DNA from: Acidimicrobiaceae bacterium | GTDB lineage: Bacteria > Actinomycetota > Acidimicrobiia > Acidimicrobiales > Aldehydirespiratoraceae | DNA length: 64,000 nt | Direction of reading: 5' to 3' | NCBI GenBank assembly: GCA_009842325.1 | Contig: VYFQ01000037.1 | Coordinates: 1 to 64,000, forward strand | Part shown: in pieces, positions 1 through 8,346 of the stretch | How the letters are laid out: each line of letters opens with the position of its first letter | Numbering within the stretch: the stretch's first letter is position 1 | Notes under the pieces: model-generated | Seen by the model: the letters and a program-made list of their open reading frames with translations, nothing else | Told to the model about the DNA's origin: nothing | Database searches by the model: none | Position numbers and translations under genes: made by a program

Positions 1-21
1 GACCCCCCCCCAGTTTACCGC

Positions 22-70
22 GTTCTGTGAGCAGATATGCCGACTGAGGCGGCTCAATTGCGCACAGAAC
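22..70. repeat. Nested palindrome, type B (49 bp), after thiQ
   Basis: Outer arms at 22-32 (GTTCTGTGAGC) and 60-70 pair at 10 of 11 positions. The 27-bp interior holds a second, centred inverted repeat GCCG/CGGC. The order is 11-bp arm, 5-nt spacer, about 5-bp stem, 7-nt loop, stem, spacer, arm. This is nearly the geometry of the 48-bp elements further on, with a different sequence. It starts 23 bases past the thiQ stop codon, so an ordinary transcription terminator is an alternative, though no T-run follows. Nothing else was seen in bases 1-93. Confidence 0.55.
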
Positions 71-93
71 CGGGACGCCGCGTCGTCCTGCCC

Positions 94-1107
94 TCAGGCG
101 TCTGAAGCGCCGACGGGCATGACCGCGCCACGGTCGATGGAGTAGTGCAGCCGGTCTCCCTTCGTGACCGGACGCGGATCCCGGACCTCCAGTTCGACAT
201 CGCCCGGGTCGGTGCGCAGGGTCATCTCGAAGCGGTCGCCCCGGAAGCGGACGTCGGCCACCGTTCCTGTGACGGTGCCGTCGGCGTCTGCAGACGAGCC
301 GTCCATGCGGCGGAAGGCATCGGCCCGCACCACCACCACCCCCGAGTCCACGTTCAGGCGACCCCACGGCACCGAGCCGCCCTCCCCCACCGTCACCACG
401 TTGGCATGGCCGAGGAAGCGGGCCACCGCGGGGTGGCGGGGATCGTGCCAGATCTCGGCCGGCGTGCCGATCCTGGCGATACGACCGGACTGCATGACGG
501 CCACCCGGTCGGCCACTGCGAAGGCCTCGTCGTGGTCGTGGGTGACGTGCAGGACGGTGACGCCGATGCCGCGCAGCAGGACCCTGAGCTCCTCCGTGAG
601 TTCCTCGCGACGTGGCCTGTCGAGAGAGCCGAGAGGCTCGTCGAGCATCAACAGGCGGGGCTCCGGCGCCAGCGAGCGGGCCAGCGCCACCCGCTGGGCC
701 TCGCCTCCCGACAAGGTGGAGATCTGCCGCTCTCTAAAGCCGGCCAGGCCCACCAGGCCCAGCACCTCCCGCACCCGCAAGCTGCGGCGGGCGGCGTCCA
801 TCTTCTGCATCCGCAGCCCGAAGGCCACATTGGCCTCCACGTCCCGATGGGAGAACAGTGCGTGCTCCTGGAACATCAGGCCGAAATCGCGGCGATGCAC
901 GGGGAGCCCGGCCAGGTCCTCGCCATCCCAATGAACCTCGCCTGAGTCGAGGGGCTGCAGCCCGGCCACGGCCCGCAGCAGCGTGCTCTTGCCGCATCCG
1001 CTCGGGCCCAGGATGGCGACAACCTCGCCCGTTGCCACCTCCAAGTCCACCTCGTCGAGAGCCTTGACCCGGCCGAACGAGACCGTGGCGCTCCTCACCG
1101 TCAGCAT
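94..1107 (-). CDS. thiQ: Thiamine ABC transporter, ATP-binding protein
   Basis: This 337-residue ATPase should power thiamine import with the permease and binding protein upstream. Walker A (GPSGCGKST) is at residues 34-42, the signature LSGGE at 132-136, and Walker B (LLMLDEP) at 152-158, followed by an HVTHDHDEA switch region. Residues from about 240 form a TOBE-like tail. The general fold fits any sulfate, iron or thiamine importer. The thiamine call rests on the TPP riboswitch that leads the operon and on the thiB-like first gene. The gap to the permease gene (1108-1202) holds one copy of the 48-bp palindrome. ATG start. Confidence 0.8.
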   Translation of the reverse strand: MLTVRSATVSFGRVKALDEVDLEVATGEVVAILGPSGCGKSTLLRAVAGLQPLDSGEVHWDGEDLAGLPVHRRDFGLMFQEHALFSHRDVEANVAFGLRMQKMDAARRSLRVREVLGLVGLAGFRERQISTLSGGEAQRVALARSLAPEPRLLMLDEPLGSLDRPRREELTEELRVLLRGIGVTVLHVTHDHDEAFAVADRVAVMQSGRIARIGTPAEIWHDPRHPAVARFLGHANVVTVGEGGSVPWGRLNVDSGVVVVRADAFRRMDGSSADADGTVTGTVADVRFRGDRFEMTLRTDPGDVELEVRDPRPVTKGDRLHYSIDRGAVMPVGASDA

Positions 1108-1123
1108 TCAGAGCCCTCCACGC

Positions 1124-1171
1124 GAATTGGCAGCCACCAAGGCCCAAGACGGCCTCCTCCGCTGCCAATTC
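1124..1171. repeat. 48-bp nested palindrome, copy 1
   Basis: Arms GAATTGGCAGC (1124-1134) and GCTGCCAATTC (1161-1171) are perfect 11-bp inverted repeats separated by 26 bp. The centre carries an inner stem AGGCC/GGCCT around a 6-nt loop, with 5-nt spacers on both sides. It sits between the permease stop and the thiQ start, inside the operon. The inner stem differs in sequence from the other copies but keeps pairing. Confidence 0.9.
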
Positions 1172-1202
1172 CACCGGCTGGCCGGTTCAGCGGTTCCCGC
1201 AT

Positions 1203-2843
1203 CTAGAAGGCTCCCCTGCGCGTGTCGCCCCAAAGGTCCATAACGAAGACTGCCACAGCGGTGAGCACCATGAGCGAGACCGCCAGAGCCATGGCCTGGC
1301 CTCGCAGGGCATCCCCGGGGGTACCCAGCAGCCGGAACAGGGCCAGCGGGGCGGTGAGCGTCTCGGGCCGGCGGGGAATGAACGACGTAGCCCCGAACTC
1401 GCCCAGCGAAACTGCGAAGGCGAACCCGGCCCCGACAGCCACGCCACGGGCGGCCACCCGCAGGTCCACCTCACGGCGGACCCGGCGGGGCGACGCCCCC
1501 AGCACGGCAGCGGCCTCACGAACCCGGGGGTTGACGGTGCGCAGCATCGGCACCAGGGTCCGCACGACGAAGGGGATCCCCACCAGCGCGTGGGCGATGG
1601 GCACGACGATCACCGAGGTCCGGATGTCGATGGGCGGACGGTTGAGCACCAGCAGGAACCCCAGGCCAATAGTGACTGCGGAGGTGCCCAACGGAAGGGT
1701 CAGACCGATGTCGAAAACCCGGCTGAGCCCCCGTGTACCGTGGGAAGCTGACTGCATCACCACCAGCGTGGCCGCCCCACCCACGAGCAGCGCCAGCGCA
1801 GCCGCGGGAACCGCGAAGGTCAGCGAGTTCAGTAAGGCCGCCAGGGCCGTATCCGGCAGCAGGTTGACGCGCTCGGCCATGGCCGTGTAGTTGCGCAAGG
1901 TGTAGCCGCCGCCGCGGCCCGCCCCGAGCGAGCGCTCCACCAGCACGGCCAGCGGCAGCCCCAGGATCAGACCCATGACCGTCAGGTTGGCGACTAGGCC
2001 GGGACCTCGGTGTCGGGGCGCGGCCGCCGGCGAGGAGGCCGGCTCGACCGCGGCGCGTCGCCGCTCCAAAGCATTCGACACCGCCACCAGCGCGACCACG
2101 GCGGCCAACTGCACCACGGCGAGGGCCGCGGCCGTCTCGAGGTCGAGCCTGACGACGGCGTAGCGGTAGATCTCGGTCTCGATCGTGGCCCGGGCCGGGC
2201 CTCCCAGTACCAGGACCACTCCGAAGGACGTGAACGAGAACAGGTAGACGATGGCCGAGGCCGCGGCTATCGACGGCGCCAGGCGAGGCAGCACAACCCG
2301 GCGGAAGACCTGGGCTCGTGAGGCGCCCAGCACCCGGGCCTGGTCCTCGACCCGAGCGTCGAGGTTGGCCCAGTGGGCCCCGACGGTTCGCAGCACGACG
2401 GCGTAGTTGAAGAAGACGTGGGCCAGCAGGATCGCCCACACCGTGTGGCGCAGGTTCACGGCGCCCCCGCCCGCCAGCCCGAACCGGTCGAAGAGACCCT
2501 CGAAGGCGGCCGCCACCACCACCGTGGGCAGCACGAACGGCACGGTCGCCAGCGCCCGCAGCAAGCGCTGCCCCCGGAAGTCCAGGCGGGCCATAGCCCC
2601 CGCGGCCGGTAGGGCCACGGCCACTGTGAGGAGCGTGGAGACGGTTGCCTGCCAGACTGTGAACCAGATCACCGAGCGATGCGATCCCGAGCCGAGGATC
2701 TCGCCCAGAACCGCGGCCGGGCCGGTTTCGCCGAGGCCCCGGGCGATCACGCCGCCGATGGGCCAGACGAAGAACACAGCCATGAACCCCCCGACCCCGA
2801 GCGCCGGGAGCGCCACGGCCAGAACGCCCGCCGGGCGCCTCAC
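1203..2843 (-). CDS. thiP: Thiamine ABC transporter, fused permease
   Basis: A membrane protein of 546 residues with two binding-protein-dependent transport domains in one chain, as in ThiP, with about 12 predicted helices. EAA loops that contact the ATPase are visible near 166-180 (EDQARVLGAS) and 438-455 (REAAAVLGAS). The frame stays open upstream to 2963, but that extension only translates two palindromic repeats. The GTG at 2843, which begins VRRPAGVLAV ahead of the first helix, is therefore preferred. It lies between the binding protein and ATPase genes and is probably cotranscribed under TPP control. A thiamine substrate is inferred from the riboswitch. Confidence 0.8.
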   Translation of the reverse strand: MRRPAGVLAVALPALGVGGFMAVFFVWPIGGVIARGLGETGPAAVLGEILGSGSHRSVIWFTVWQATVSTLLTVAVALPAAGAMARLDFRGQRLLRALATVPFVLPTVVVAAAFEGLFDRFGLAGGGAVNLRHTVWAILLAHVFFNYAVVLRTVGAHWANLDARVEDQARVLGASRAQVFRRVVLPRLAPSIAAASAIVYLFSFTSFGVVLVLGGPARATIETEIYRYAVVRLDLETAAALAVVQLAAVVALVAVSNALERRRAAVEPASSPAAAPRHRGPGLVANLTVMGLILGLPLAVLVERSLGAGRGGGYTLRNYTAMAERVNLLPDTALAALLNSLTFAVPAAALALLVGGAATLVVMQSASHGTRGLSRVFDIGLTLPLGTSAVTIGLGFLLVLNRPPIDIRTSVIVVPIAHALVGIPFVVRTLVPMLRTVNPRVREAAAVLGASPRRVRREVDLRVAARGVAVGAGFAFAVSLGEFGATSFIPRRPETLTAPLALFRLLGTPGDALRGQAMALAVSLMVLTAVAVFVMDLWGDTRRGAF

Positions 2844-2861
2844 GGCCGCACCGCCCAACGC

Positions 2862-2909
2862 GAATTGGCAGCAGAACGCACCCCATACGGTGCGAAACGC
2901 TGCCAATTC
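2862..2909. repeat. 48-bp nested palindrome, copy 2
   Basis: Perfect 11-bp arms GAATTGGCAGC (2862-2872) and GCTGCCAATTC (2899-2909) flank 26 bp. The inner stem GCACC/GGTGC closes a CCATAC loop. The element is followed by CCAGGAGGAC, which also follows copy 3, so the duplicated unit is longer than the palindrome. It lies in the thiB-thiP spacer. Confidence 0.92.
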
Positions 2910-2943
2910 CAGGAGGACCGGTGCCAGAACACCCGCCGGACGC

Positions 2944-2991
2944 GAATTGGCAGCAGGACGCACCCCATACGGTGCAAAACGCTGCCAATTC
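2944..2991. repeat. 48-bp nested palindrome, copy 3
   Basis: Same arms as copy 2 (2944-2954 and 2981-2991), with the same inner stem GCACC/GGTGC and loop CCATAC. It differs from copy 2 at only two interior positions, in the 5-nt spacers. It starts 82 bp after copy 2, giving a tandem pair just downstream of the thiB stop codon. Confidence 0.92.
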
Positions 2992-3009
2992 CAGGAGGAC
3001 GGCGATCGC

Positions 3010-4116
3010 TCAGCGCAGGACTATCTCCACCCACCGGTCCGTCCAGGCGTTCCGCTGGGCCTCCACCTCGGCCGGGTCGACCATGAACGGGTCGTCAGCT
3101 ATCTCGGCGTGGGCCACGAACACGTCCGGGAGCGTTGCCGTGGTCGCCACTGGGAAGACGAACATGTTGAGGGGAACGTCGTTCTGGAACGTCGGGGTGA
3201 GCATGAAGTCGATCAGGGCCTGGGCACCGCCGGGATTACCGGCACCGGCAAGGACACCAGCGAACTCGATCTGACGGTAACAACTGGCGGTCACCACGCC
3301 GGTGGGCGGCTCATCGACGGGCGGATCGGCGAATATCACCTCGGCGGGCGGGCTGGACGCGTACGACACCACGATGGGGCGCTCGCCTCCGCCGGCAACG
3401 AACTCGCCCCAGTAGGCGTCCTCCCAACCGGCGGTCACCGCCACGCCGTTGTCCCGCAAGGCGGCCCAGTACTCCTCCCAGCCATCGCCGTAGTGGGCGA
3501 TGGTGGCTAGCAGGAAGGCCAGGCCTGGCGATGAGGTCTCGGGACTCTGCACCACGAGCATGCCGGCGTAGTCCGGGTCGGTCAGATCGTCGAGGGACGC
3601 CGGCGGCGGCGAGCCGTCGAAGGCGTCGATCCAGTAGTTGAGGCACACGTCGCCGAAGTCGATGGGGGTTACCCGGTGCTCGGGATCGAGCTCGAAATGG
3701 TCGGGCACGTCCGCGAGGCCGGGCGACGTGTATGGCTCGAACATGCCGCAGTCGAGGCCGCGCTGCAGGAACGTGTTGTCGATGCCGAAGAGCACATCGC
3801 CCAGCGGCTCCCCCGCGGTGAGGCACGCCTGGGCCACCAGTGCCCCGGCATCGCCTGAAGCGAGCTGCTCCACCGCGATGCCGGTCTCTGCCGTGAACGC
3901 CTCCAGGGTTTCGGGCGAGAGGGCGAACGAGTCGTGGGTGAGCAGCGTCACAGTGGTGCCCGAGAGGTCCGCCGAGTCCCCGGAGGGGTCGCCGCTGCAG
4001 GCTGCGGCCACTACGGCGACCGCGGCCACGGCGATGGCCACCGCCCGGATCCGTCGACCGGCAGTGCGACGGGACGCGCCCGGCTGGATGGGAGTTGGTT
4101 GGGGTTGGTGATCCAT
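3010..4116 (-). CDS. thiB: Thiamine-binding periplasmic lipoprotein
   Basis: A 368-residue substrate-binding lipoprotein. A basic N-terminus is followed by a hydrophobic stretch and a lipobox ending at Cys40 (VVAAAC). The mature part resembles ThiB/TbpA, with TVTLLTHDSFALS at the start of the domain and GDVLFGIDNTF further on. It should capture thiamine or its phosphates for the ThiPQ transporter. The frame is open to 4164, but that start would lie inside the TPP aptamer. The ATG at 4116 follows GGAGGAAG at a good distance and is chosen. First gene of the operon. Confidence 0.85.
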   Translation of the reverse strand: MDHQPQPTPIQPGASRRTAGRRIRAVAIAVAAVAVVAAACSGDPSGDSADLSGTTVTLLTHDSFALSPETLEAFTAETGIAVEQLASGDAGALVAQACLTAGEPLGDVLFGIDNTFLQRGLDCGMFEPYTSPGLADVPDHFELDPEHRVTPIDFGDVCLNYWIDAFDGSPPPASLDDLTDPDYAGMLVVQSPETSSPGLAFLLATIAHYGDGWEEYWAALRDNGVAVTAGWEDAYWGEFVAGGGERPIVVSYASSPPAEVIFADPPVDEPPTGVVTASCYRQIEFAGVLAGAGNPGGAQALIDFMLTPTFQNDVPLNMFVFPVATTATLPDVFVAHAEIADDPFMVDPAEVEAQRNAWTDRWVEIVLR

Positions 4117-4117
4117 G

Positions 4118-4222
4118 GGTCTTCCTCCGCTGGCATTACCCAGATCAGGTTGGCGGGTCGACACCGCTGCGATCGCGTGGATGCCCTCTCAGCCCGGCTG
4201 TCCCGAGCTCCCCGGTCTTTGG
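4118..4222 (-). promoter_or_regulatory. TPP riboswitch (thi box)
   Basis: Read on the minus strand, the leader shows the aptamer signatures in order: GGGGAGC, then GGGCTGAGAGG, then ACCCGCC followed by AACCTGATCTGGGTAATGCC and AGCGGAGGAAG. These correspond to the P1/P2/P3 and P4/P5 elements of the TPP riboswitch. The last conserved segment is itself the ribosome binding site of thiB (GGAGGAAG, 4121-4128). Binding of TPP would thus be expected to hide the Shine-Dalgarno sequence and block translation directly. No separate expression platform is seen between aptamer and ATG. Confidence 0.95.
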
Positions 4223-4234
4223 TTGTCGCCCGAG

Positions 4235-4240
4235 ACTATA
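4235..4240 (-). promoter_or_regulatory. Possible -10 box of the thi operon
   Basis: TATAGT on the minus strand matches five of six positions of the -10 consensus and lies just upstream of the riboswitch. The candidate -35 (TGGTGC, 17 nt upstream) is poor. The position fits a short leader starting at the aptamer. Confidence 0.4.
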
Positions 4241-4249
4241 TGTCCGTCA

Positions 4250-4274
4250 GCGGCCGGGCACCACGCTCGGCCGC
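4250..4274 (-). terminator. Hairpin at the end of the LRR gene
   Basis: A perfect 7-bp stem GCGGCCG/CGGCCGC with an 11-nt loop begins at the stop codon of the LRR gene and precedes the thi promoter. No T-run follows, so it may stop transcription only weakly or with Rho. Confidence 0.45.
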
Positions 4275-6721
4275 TACGAGGCGGCGCAGAACTCTAGGCC
4301 CAGCGTGTCGAGATCGTCGGCCAGGGTGTCGAGCGACTCCCACTCCGTGGGAATGCATCCGCTCAGCGAGTTGGTGCCGCCCAGGAGTATCTGTTCCAGC
4401 TCGGCAAGCCGGCCCAGTTCGAACGGGATCGCGCCCGAGAGCTCGTTGTCGTGGAGCCACAGCCGCTCGATGCTGGCCAGGTTCGCCAACCGGACGGGAA
4501 TCTCCCCGGTGAGCCGGTTGCCGTCGAGGTAAAGCCGCCTGAGTCCCGTCATGGCACCGAGCTCGGCCGGGATGCCCCCGGTGAGGTCGTTGCGCCTCAG
4601 CCATAGCTCCGTCACGAGGACGAGGTCGCCCAACTCTGGGGGGATCTCCCCGGACAGCTCGTTGTCGTCGAGGTCGAGCCGCGTCAGGCTCGCGAGGCGG
4701 CCCAGCGCGGCCGGGATCGGTCCCGTGAGGCTGTTGTGCCACAGGTTCAGCTGCTTGAGACTGGCCAAGTCGCCCAACTCGGCGGGGATCTCGCCCGAGA
4801 GCTCGTTCCAGCGGAGCCTGAGGATCTGGAGGTTGGACAGCTTGCCGAGCTCCGGGGGAATCTCCCCGTCCAGGAAGTTGAAGCTGAAGTACAGGGCCTC
4901 CAAGCCGGCGAGGTCGCCGAGACCCGGCGGGATCGGCCCGGACAGCGAGTTGCGGCTGAGGTCCAGCCACTCGAGGTTGCTGAGACGGGCCATCGACTCG
5001 GGGATCTCACCGCTCAGCAGATTCTCACCGAGCCTCAACTGGACCAGGTTCGTTAGGCCTCCGATGCTGTCGGGGATGGACCCCGACAGCCGGTTGCCCC
5101 TCAGGTCGAGCACCCTCAGGTCCTCCAGCCTGCCGACGGCGTCCGGGATCGCCCCCGACAGGTAGTTGTTCTGGAGCCTCAGACTCCTGAGCTCCGCCAG
5201 CGAGCCGATCCCCGCGGGGATGGCCCCGGAGAGCGAATTGTTGTGCAGATCGAGCTCCGTCAGCCTCCTCAAGCGGCCTACGCCGTCGGGGATGGACCCC
5301 GACAGCTCGTTGTTGTTCAGGTTCAGCCGCTGGAGATCGGCGAGGTTCGCGAGATGAATGGGGATCGAACCGTGAAGCCAGTTGCCGGCCAAGTCGAGGT
5401 TCTCCAGCCGGGAGAGGCGACCCAGAGTCGGGGGTATCTCCCCCGACAGCTCGTTGCCGTCGAGGCGCAGTCGTTCCAGCCAGTCCAATCCGCCCAGCGA
5501 GGCCGGGATGACGCCGGAGAGCCGGTTGTCTTGGAGCTGCAGCGTCCGGAGCGTGCGCAGGCCGCCGATCTCGGCGGGAATGGGACCCGACAGCCGGTTG
5601 CCGTTGAGCCATAGATCTCTGAGGGAGCGCAGACGGCCCAGCTCTGCGGGTATCGGCCCCGACAGTTGGTTGTGGTCCAGCCACAGGTATTGCAGGGCGC
5701 GCAGTTCGCCGAACTCGTCGGGTACAGACCCCGACAGTTGGTTGTGACCGAGCCGCATGCGCTCCAGCGCAGCCAGCTCTCCTAGTTCGGGCGGGATCTC
5801 GCCCGACAGGTCGTTGAGGCCGAGGCTCAGATCCTCGAGCGAGGACAGGTCGCCCAACTCCGGCGGGATCTCCCCGGTCAGCCCGTTGAGCCACAGGCTG
5901 AGCGTCTGCAGCCTCGACAGCTGGCCCAGCTCGGCTGGAATCTGGCCCGACAGGCTGTTGATGCTGAGATCGAGCCAGGTCAGGCCGGCAAGACTGCCCA
6001 TCTGGGGCGGTATCTCCCCCGACAGCTGATTGCGGCTCATGTCCAGCCACACGAGGCTGTCCAGACTTCCCAGCTCGGGTGGAATCCCGCCGGAGAGCCG
6101 GTTGCCGCTCAGCACCAGGCGGGTGAGGCTCGAGAGCCCGCCGAGCGTGTCGGGCAGCTGGCGGGAGAGTCCGTTGCCCCGCAGGTCCAGGATCCTGAGA
6201 CGGCCGAGGCTGCCGATCTCGGCCGGTATCGCCCCGAACAGCAGGTTGTGCTTCAGGTCCAGCACCTCCAGGCCGGCGAGTTCGCCGATCTCGGGAGGGA
6301 TCGGGCGGTCCAGCCGGTTGCTCCTCAGGTTCAAGTGGGTCAGGTTGACCAGGTCGCCGATCTCGGCGGGGATCTCGCCGTACAGGTCGTTGTCGGCAAG
6401 ATCGAGGTGCCGCAGGCTGGTCAGGCTGCCGATGGAAGCCGGGATCGTCCCGAAGAGCCCGTTGGACGGCAGGACCAGGCTCACCACCCGGCCGGTGCTG
6501 TCGGTGCCGACTCCGTACCACCGATCCAGCGGCAGACCCGAGCCCCAGTTGGCACTCCGAACCCAAGCATCGCCGTCGGCCGCAGCGAAGAGCTCCATCA
6601 GCGCCTCACGGTCGACCGGCTCGTCAGCCTGGGCCAGAGCGGTCGACGGCGCGGTCAGCGACGCAAGCAGGACGGCGACGGCTATTGCGCGGGTAGCGAC
6701 GTTCACGAGCGGTATTTCCAA
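4274..6721 (-). CDS. Secreted leucine-rich-repeat protein, plant type
   Basis: Up to 815 residues. A signal peptide (RAIAVAVLLASLTAPSTALAQA) is followed by a cap region with DGDAWVRSANWGSG, like the N-terminal cap of plant LRR proteins. Then come about 30 repeats of 24 residues with the LxxLxLxxNxLSGxIPxxLGxL pattern. The protein ends in a short cap (SGCIPTEWESL...LEFCAAS) with no anchor, so it is probably released or held non-covalently. Such LRRs bind proteins or glycans; the partner is unknown. Start is uncertain: TTG at 6721 or GTG at 6706, the latter giving a more usual signal peptide. Confidence 0.85.
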   Translation of the reverse strand: MEIPLVNVATRAIAVAVLLASLTAPSTALAQADEPVDREALMELFAAADGDAWVRSANWGSGLPLDRWYGVGTDSTGRVVSLVLPSNGLFGTIPASIGSLTSLRHLDLADNDLYGEIPAEIGDLVNLTHLNLRSNRLDRPIPPEIGELAGLEVLDLKHNLLFGAIPAEIGSLGRLRILDLRGNGLSRQLPDTLGGLSSLTRLVLSGNRLSGGIPPELGSLDSLVWLDMSRNQLSGEIPPQMGSLAGLTWLDLSINSLSGQIPAELGQLSRLQTLSLWLNGLTGEIPPELGDLSSLEDLSLGLNDLSGEIPPELGELAALERMRLGHNQLSGSVPDEFGELRALQYLWLDHNQLSGPIPAELGRLRSLRDLWLNGNRLSGPIPAEIGGLRTLRTLQLQDNRLSGVIPASLGGLDWLERLRLDGNELSGEIPPTLGRLSRLENLDLAGNWLHGSIPIHLANLADLQRLNLNNNELSGSIPDGVGRLRRLTELDLHNNSLSGAIPAGIGSLAELRSLRLQNNYLSGAIPDAVGRLEDLRVLDLRGNRLSGSIPDSIGGLTNLVQLRLGENLLSGEIPESMARLSNLEWLDLSRNSLSGPIPPGLGDLAGLEALYFSFNFLDGEIPPELGKLSNLQILRLRWNELSGEIPAELGDLASLKQLNLWHNSLTGPIPAALGRLASLTRLDLDDNELSGEIPPELGDLVLVTELWLRRNDLTGGIPAELGAMTGLRRLYLDGNRLTGEIPVRLANLASIERLWLHDNELSGAIPFELGRLAELEQILLGGTNSLSGCIPTEWESLDTLADDLDTLGLEFCAAS

Positions 6722-6821
6722 TCATTTGGGGTGGGTGATGTAGCCGAAACGTACACACCCAGGCGCGACCGCCCGCGGACCCTCGCTCGCCCCTGAGTGC
6801 CGCCGCCGTTAGCGTCTGCGC

Positions 6822-8339
6822 ATGGGCCGGCCCAACATCCTGGTGGTCATGGCCGACCAGCTCGCGCCCCACTTCACCGGCGCTTACGGCCATCCGTTGG
6901 TGCGCACGCCGGCTATGGATGCCCTGGCGGAACGGGGCACCCGATTCGACGCGGCCTACTGCCATTCCCCGCTGTGCGCTCCCGCCCGCTTCACGATGCT
7001 GTCGGGCCAGCCGGTGTCGGCCATCGGGGCATGGGACAACGCCGCCGAATTCCCGGCCTCGGTACCGACACTCGCTCACTATCTGGCGATGACCGGCTAC
7101 CGCACGGTTCTCTCAGGGAAGATGCACTTCGTGGGACCGGACCAGCTCCACGGCTTCGAGGAGCGTCTCACCACCGACATCTACCCGGCCGACTTCGCCT
7201 GGACCCCCAACTGGGACGAGGCCGACACCAGGATCGGCAAGTGGTACCACAACATGGACAGCCTGGCGGAGGCCGGTCAGGCGCTGGCCACCTACCAGAT
7301 CGACTACGACGAGGAGGTCGGGTTCTCGTCGGTGCGCCGCCTCTACGACCTGGCCCGCGACCCGGACGAGCGCCCGTTCTTCCTGGTGGCGTCGTTCATC
7401 CATCCCCACGACCCGTACGTGGCCCGCCCGGAATGGTGGGACCTGTACGACCACGACGACATCGATCTGCCCGAGCCGACGCCCGAAGGGGCGCTCGACC
7501 CCCACACGCGGCGCATCCGGCGCGGCATCGAGGCCGACACGGTCGGCTACACGGAGGACCAGTGCCGCAACGCCCGCCACGGCTACTACGCCAACACGAG
7601 CTACTTCGACTCGTGGGTCGGGCGTCTGGTGGGCGTGCTGGACGAGACCGGGCGTCTCGACAACACGGTGGTGATCGTGACCAGCGACCACGGCGACATG
7701 CTCGGCGACCGGGGCGCCTTCTTCAAGATGTCGTTCTTCGAGCGTTCGGCCCGGGTGCCCTTGATCATGGCCGGGCCCGGGGTGGCCGGCCGGGCAGTCC
7801 CCCACGTCTGCTCGCACCTGGACCTGCTGCCCACGCTGCTCGACATCGCGACAGGCGGCGGAACCTGGCCCGGAGTCGGGGCGCCGCTCGCCGGGCGCAG
7901 CCTCTGGGAGCTCGCAGCCGGCGGCACGGACGCCACCGACGAGACCACCGGCGAGTACACGGCCGAGATGACCTCGCATCCGATGTTCATGATCCGGCGG
8001 GGCCGCCACAAGTACATCCACTGCGACACCGATCCCCCGCTGCTCTACGACGTGGAGGCTGATCCGCTGGAGCGGACCAACCTGGCCGACGATCCCGGCT
8101 CCGCCGGCCTAGCCGCCGCCTTCGCCATCGAGACGGCCCAGCGCTGGGACAGCGCCGGGATCCGTCAGCGCGTGCTCCACTCGCAGCGCTCCCGTCGGGT
8201 ACTGCACGCCGCCGTCGAGTCCGACAGTGCGCTCTCGTGGGACTACAGCCCGGTCCGCGACGCGGCCAACGAGTACGTCCGCAACCACATGGACTGGGCT
8301 GAAGCAGGGCCGCGAAGCCGCTTCCCCCGACTGACCTAG
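6822..8339 (+). CDS. betC: Choline-sulfatase
   Basis: A 505-residue type I sulfatase that should hydrolyse choline-O-sulfate to choline and sulfate. The N-terminal metal motif is NILVVMADQ. The active-site cysteine is in CAPAR at residues 52-56 and would become formylglycine. A second metal site is SDHGDMLGDRG. The stretches SGKMHFVGPDQLHGFEERLT and AYDNAAEF-like WDNAAEFPAS are typical of BetC, and the C-terminal region has the choline-sulfatase WDYSP and NHMDW segments. It is transcribed away from the LRR gene with about 100 bp between them. No betAB or choline transporter is in the window. Confidence 0.9.
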   Translation: MGRPNILVVMADQLAPHFTGAYGHPLVRTPAMDALAERGTRFDAAYCHSPLCAPARFTMLSGQPVSAIGAWDNAAEFPASVPTLAHYLAMTGYRTVLSGKMHFVGPDQLHGFEERLTTDIYPADFAWTPNWDEADTRIGKWYHNMDSLAEAGQALATYQIDYDEEVGFSSVRRLYDLARDPDERPFFLVASFIHPHDPYVARPEWWDLYDHDDIDLPEPTPEGALDPHTRRIRRGIEADTVGYTEDQCRNARHGYYANTSYFDSWVGRLVGVLDETGRLDNTVVIVTSDHGDMLGDRGAFFKMSFFERSARVPLIMAGPGVAGRAVPHVCSHLDLLPTLLDIATGGGTWPGVGAPLAGRSLWELAAGGTDATDETTGEYTAEMTSHPMFMIRRGRHKYIHCDTDPPLLYDVEADPLERTNLADDPGSAGLAAAFAIETAQRWDSAGIRQRVLHSQRSRRVLHAAVESDSALSWDYSPVRDAANEYVRNHMDWAEAGPRSRFPRLT

Positions 8340-8346
8340 GGATCGG

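Noticed and set aside
1124..1171. Integron attC site as an explanation for the nested palindromes
   Set aside because: Arms lack the GTTRRRY/RYYYAAC core, no integrase is seen and the flanking genes are not cassette-like.
4117..4164. Upstream ATG for thiB
   Set aside because: It would start translation inside the TPP aptamer and adds no family-like residues; the ATG at 4116 has the proper ribosome binding site.
4274..6600. Regular 72-bp periodicity that could look like a repeat array or CRISPR
   Set aside because: The period equals the 24-residue LRR unit, the units vary, and there are no unique spacers.
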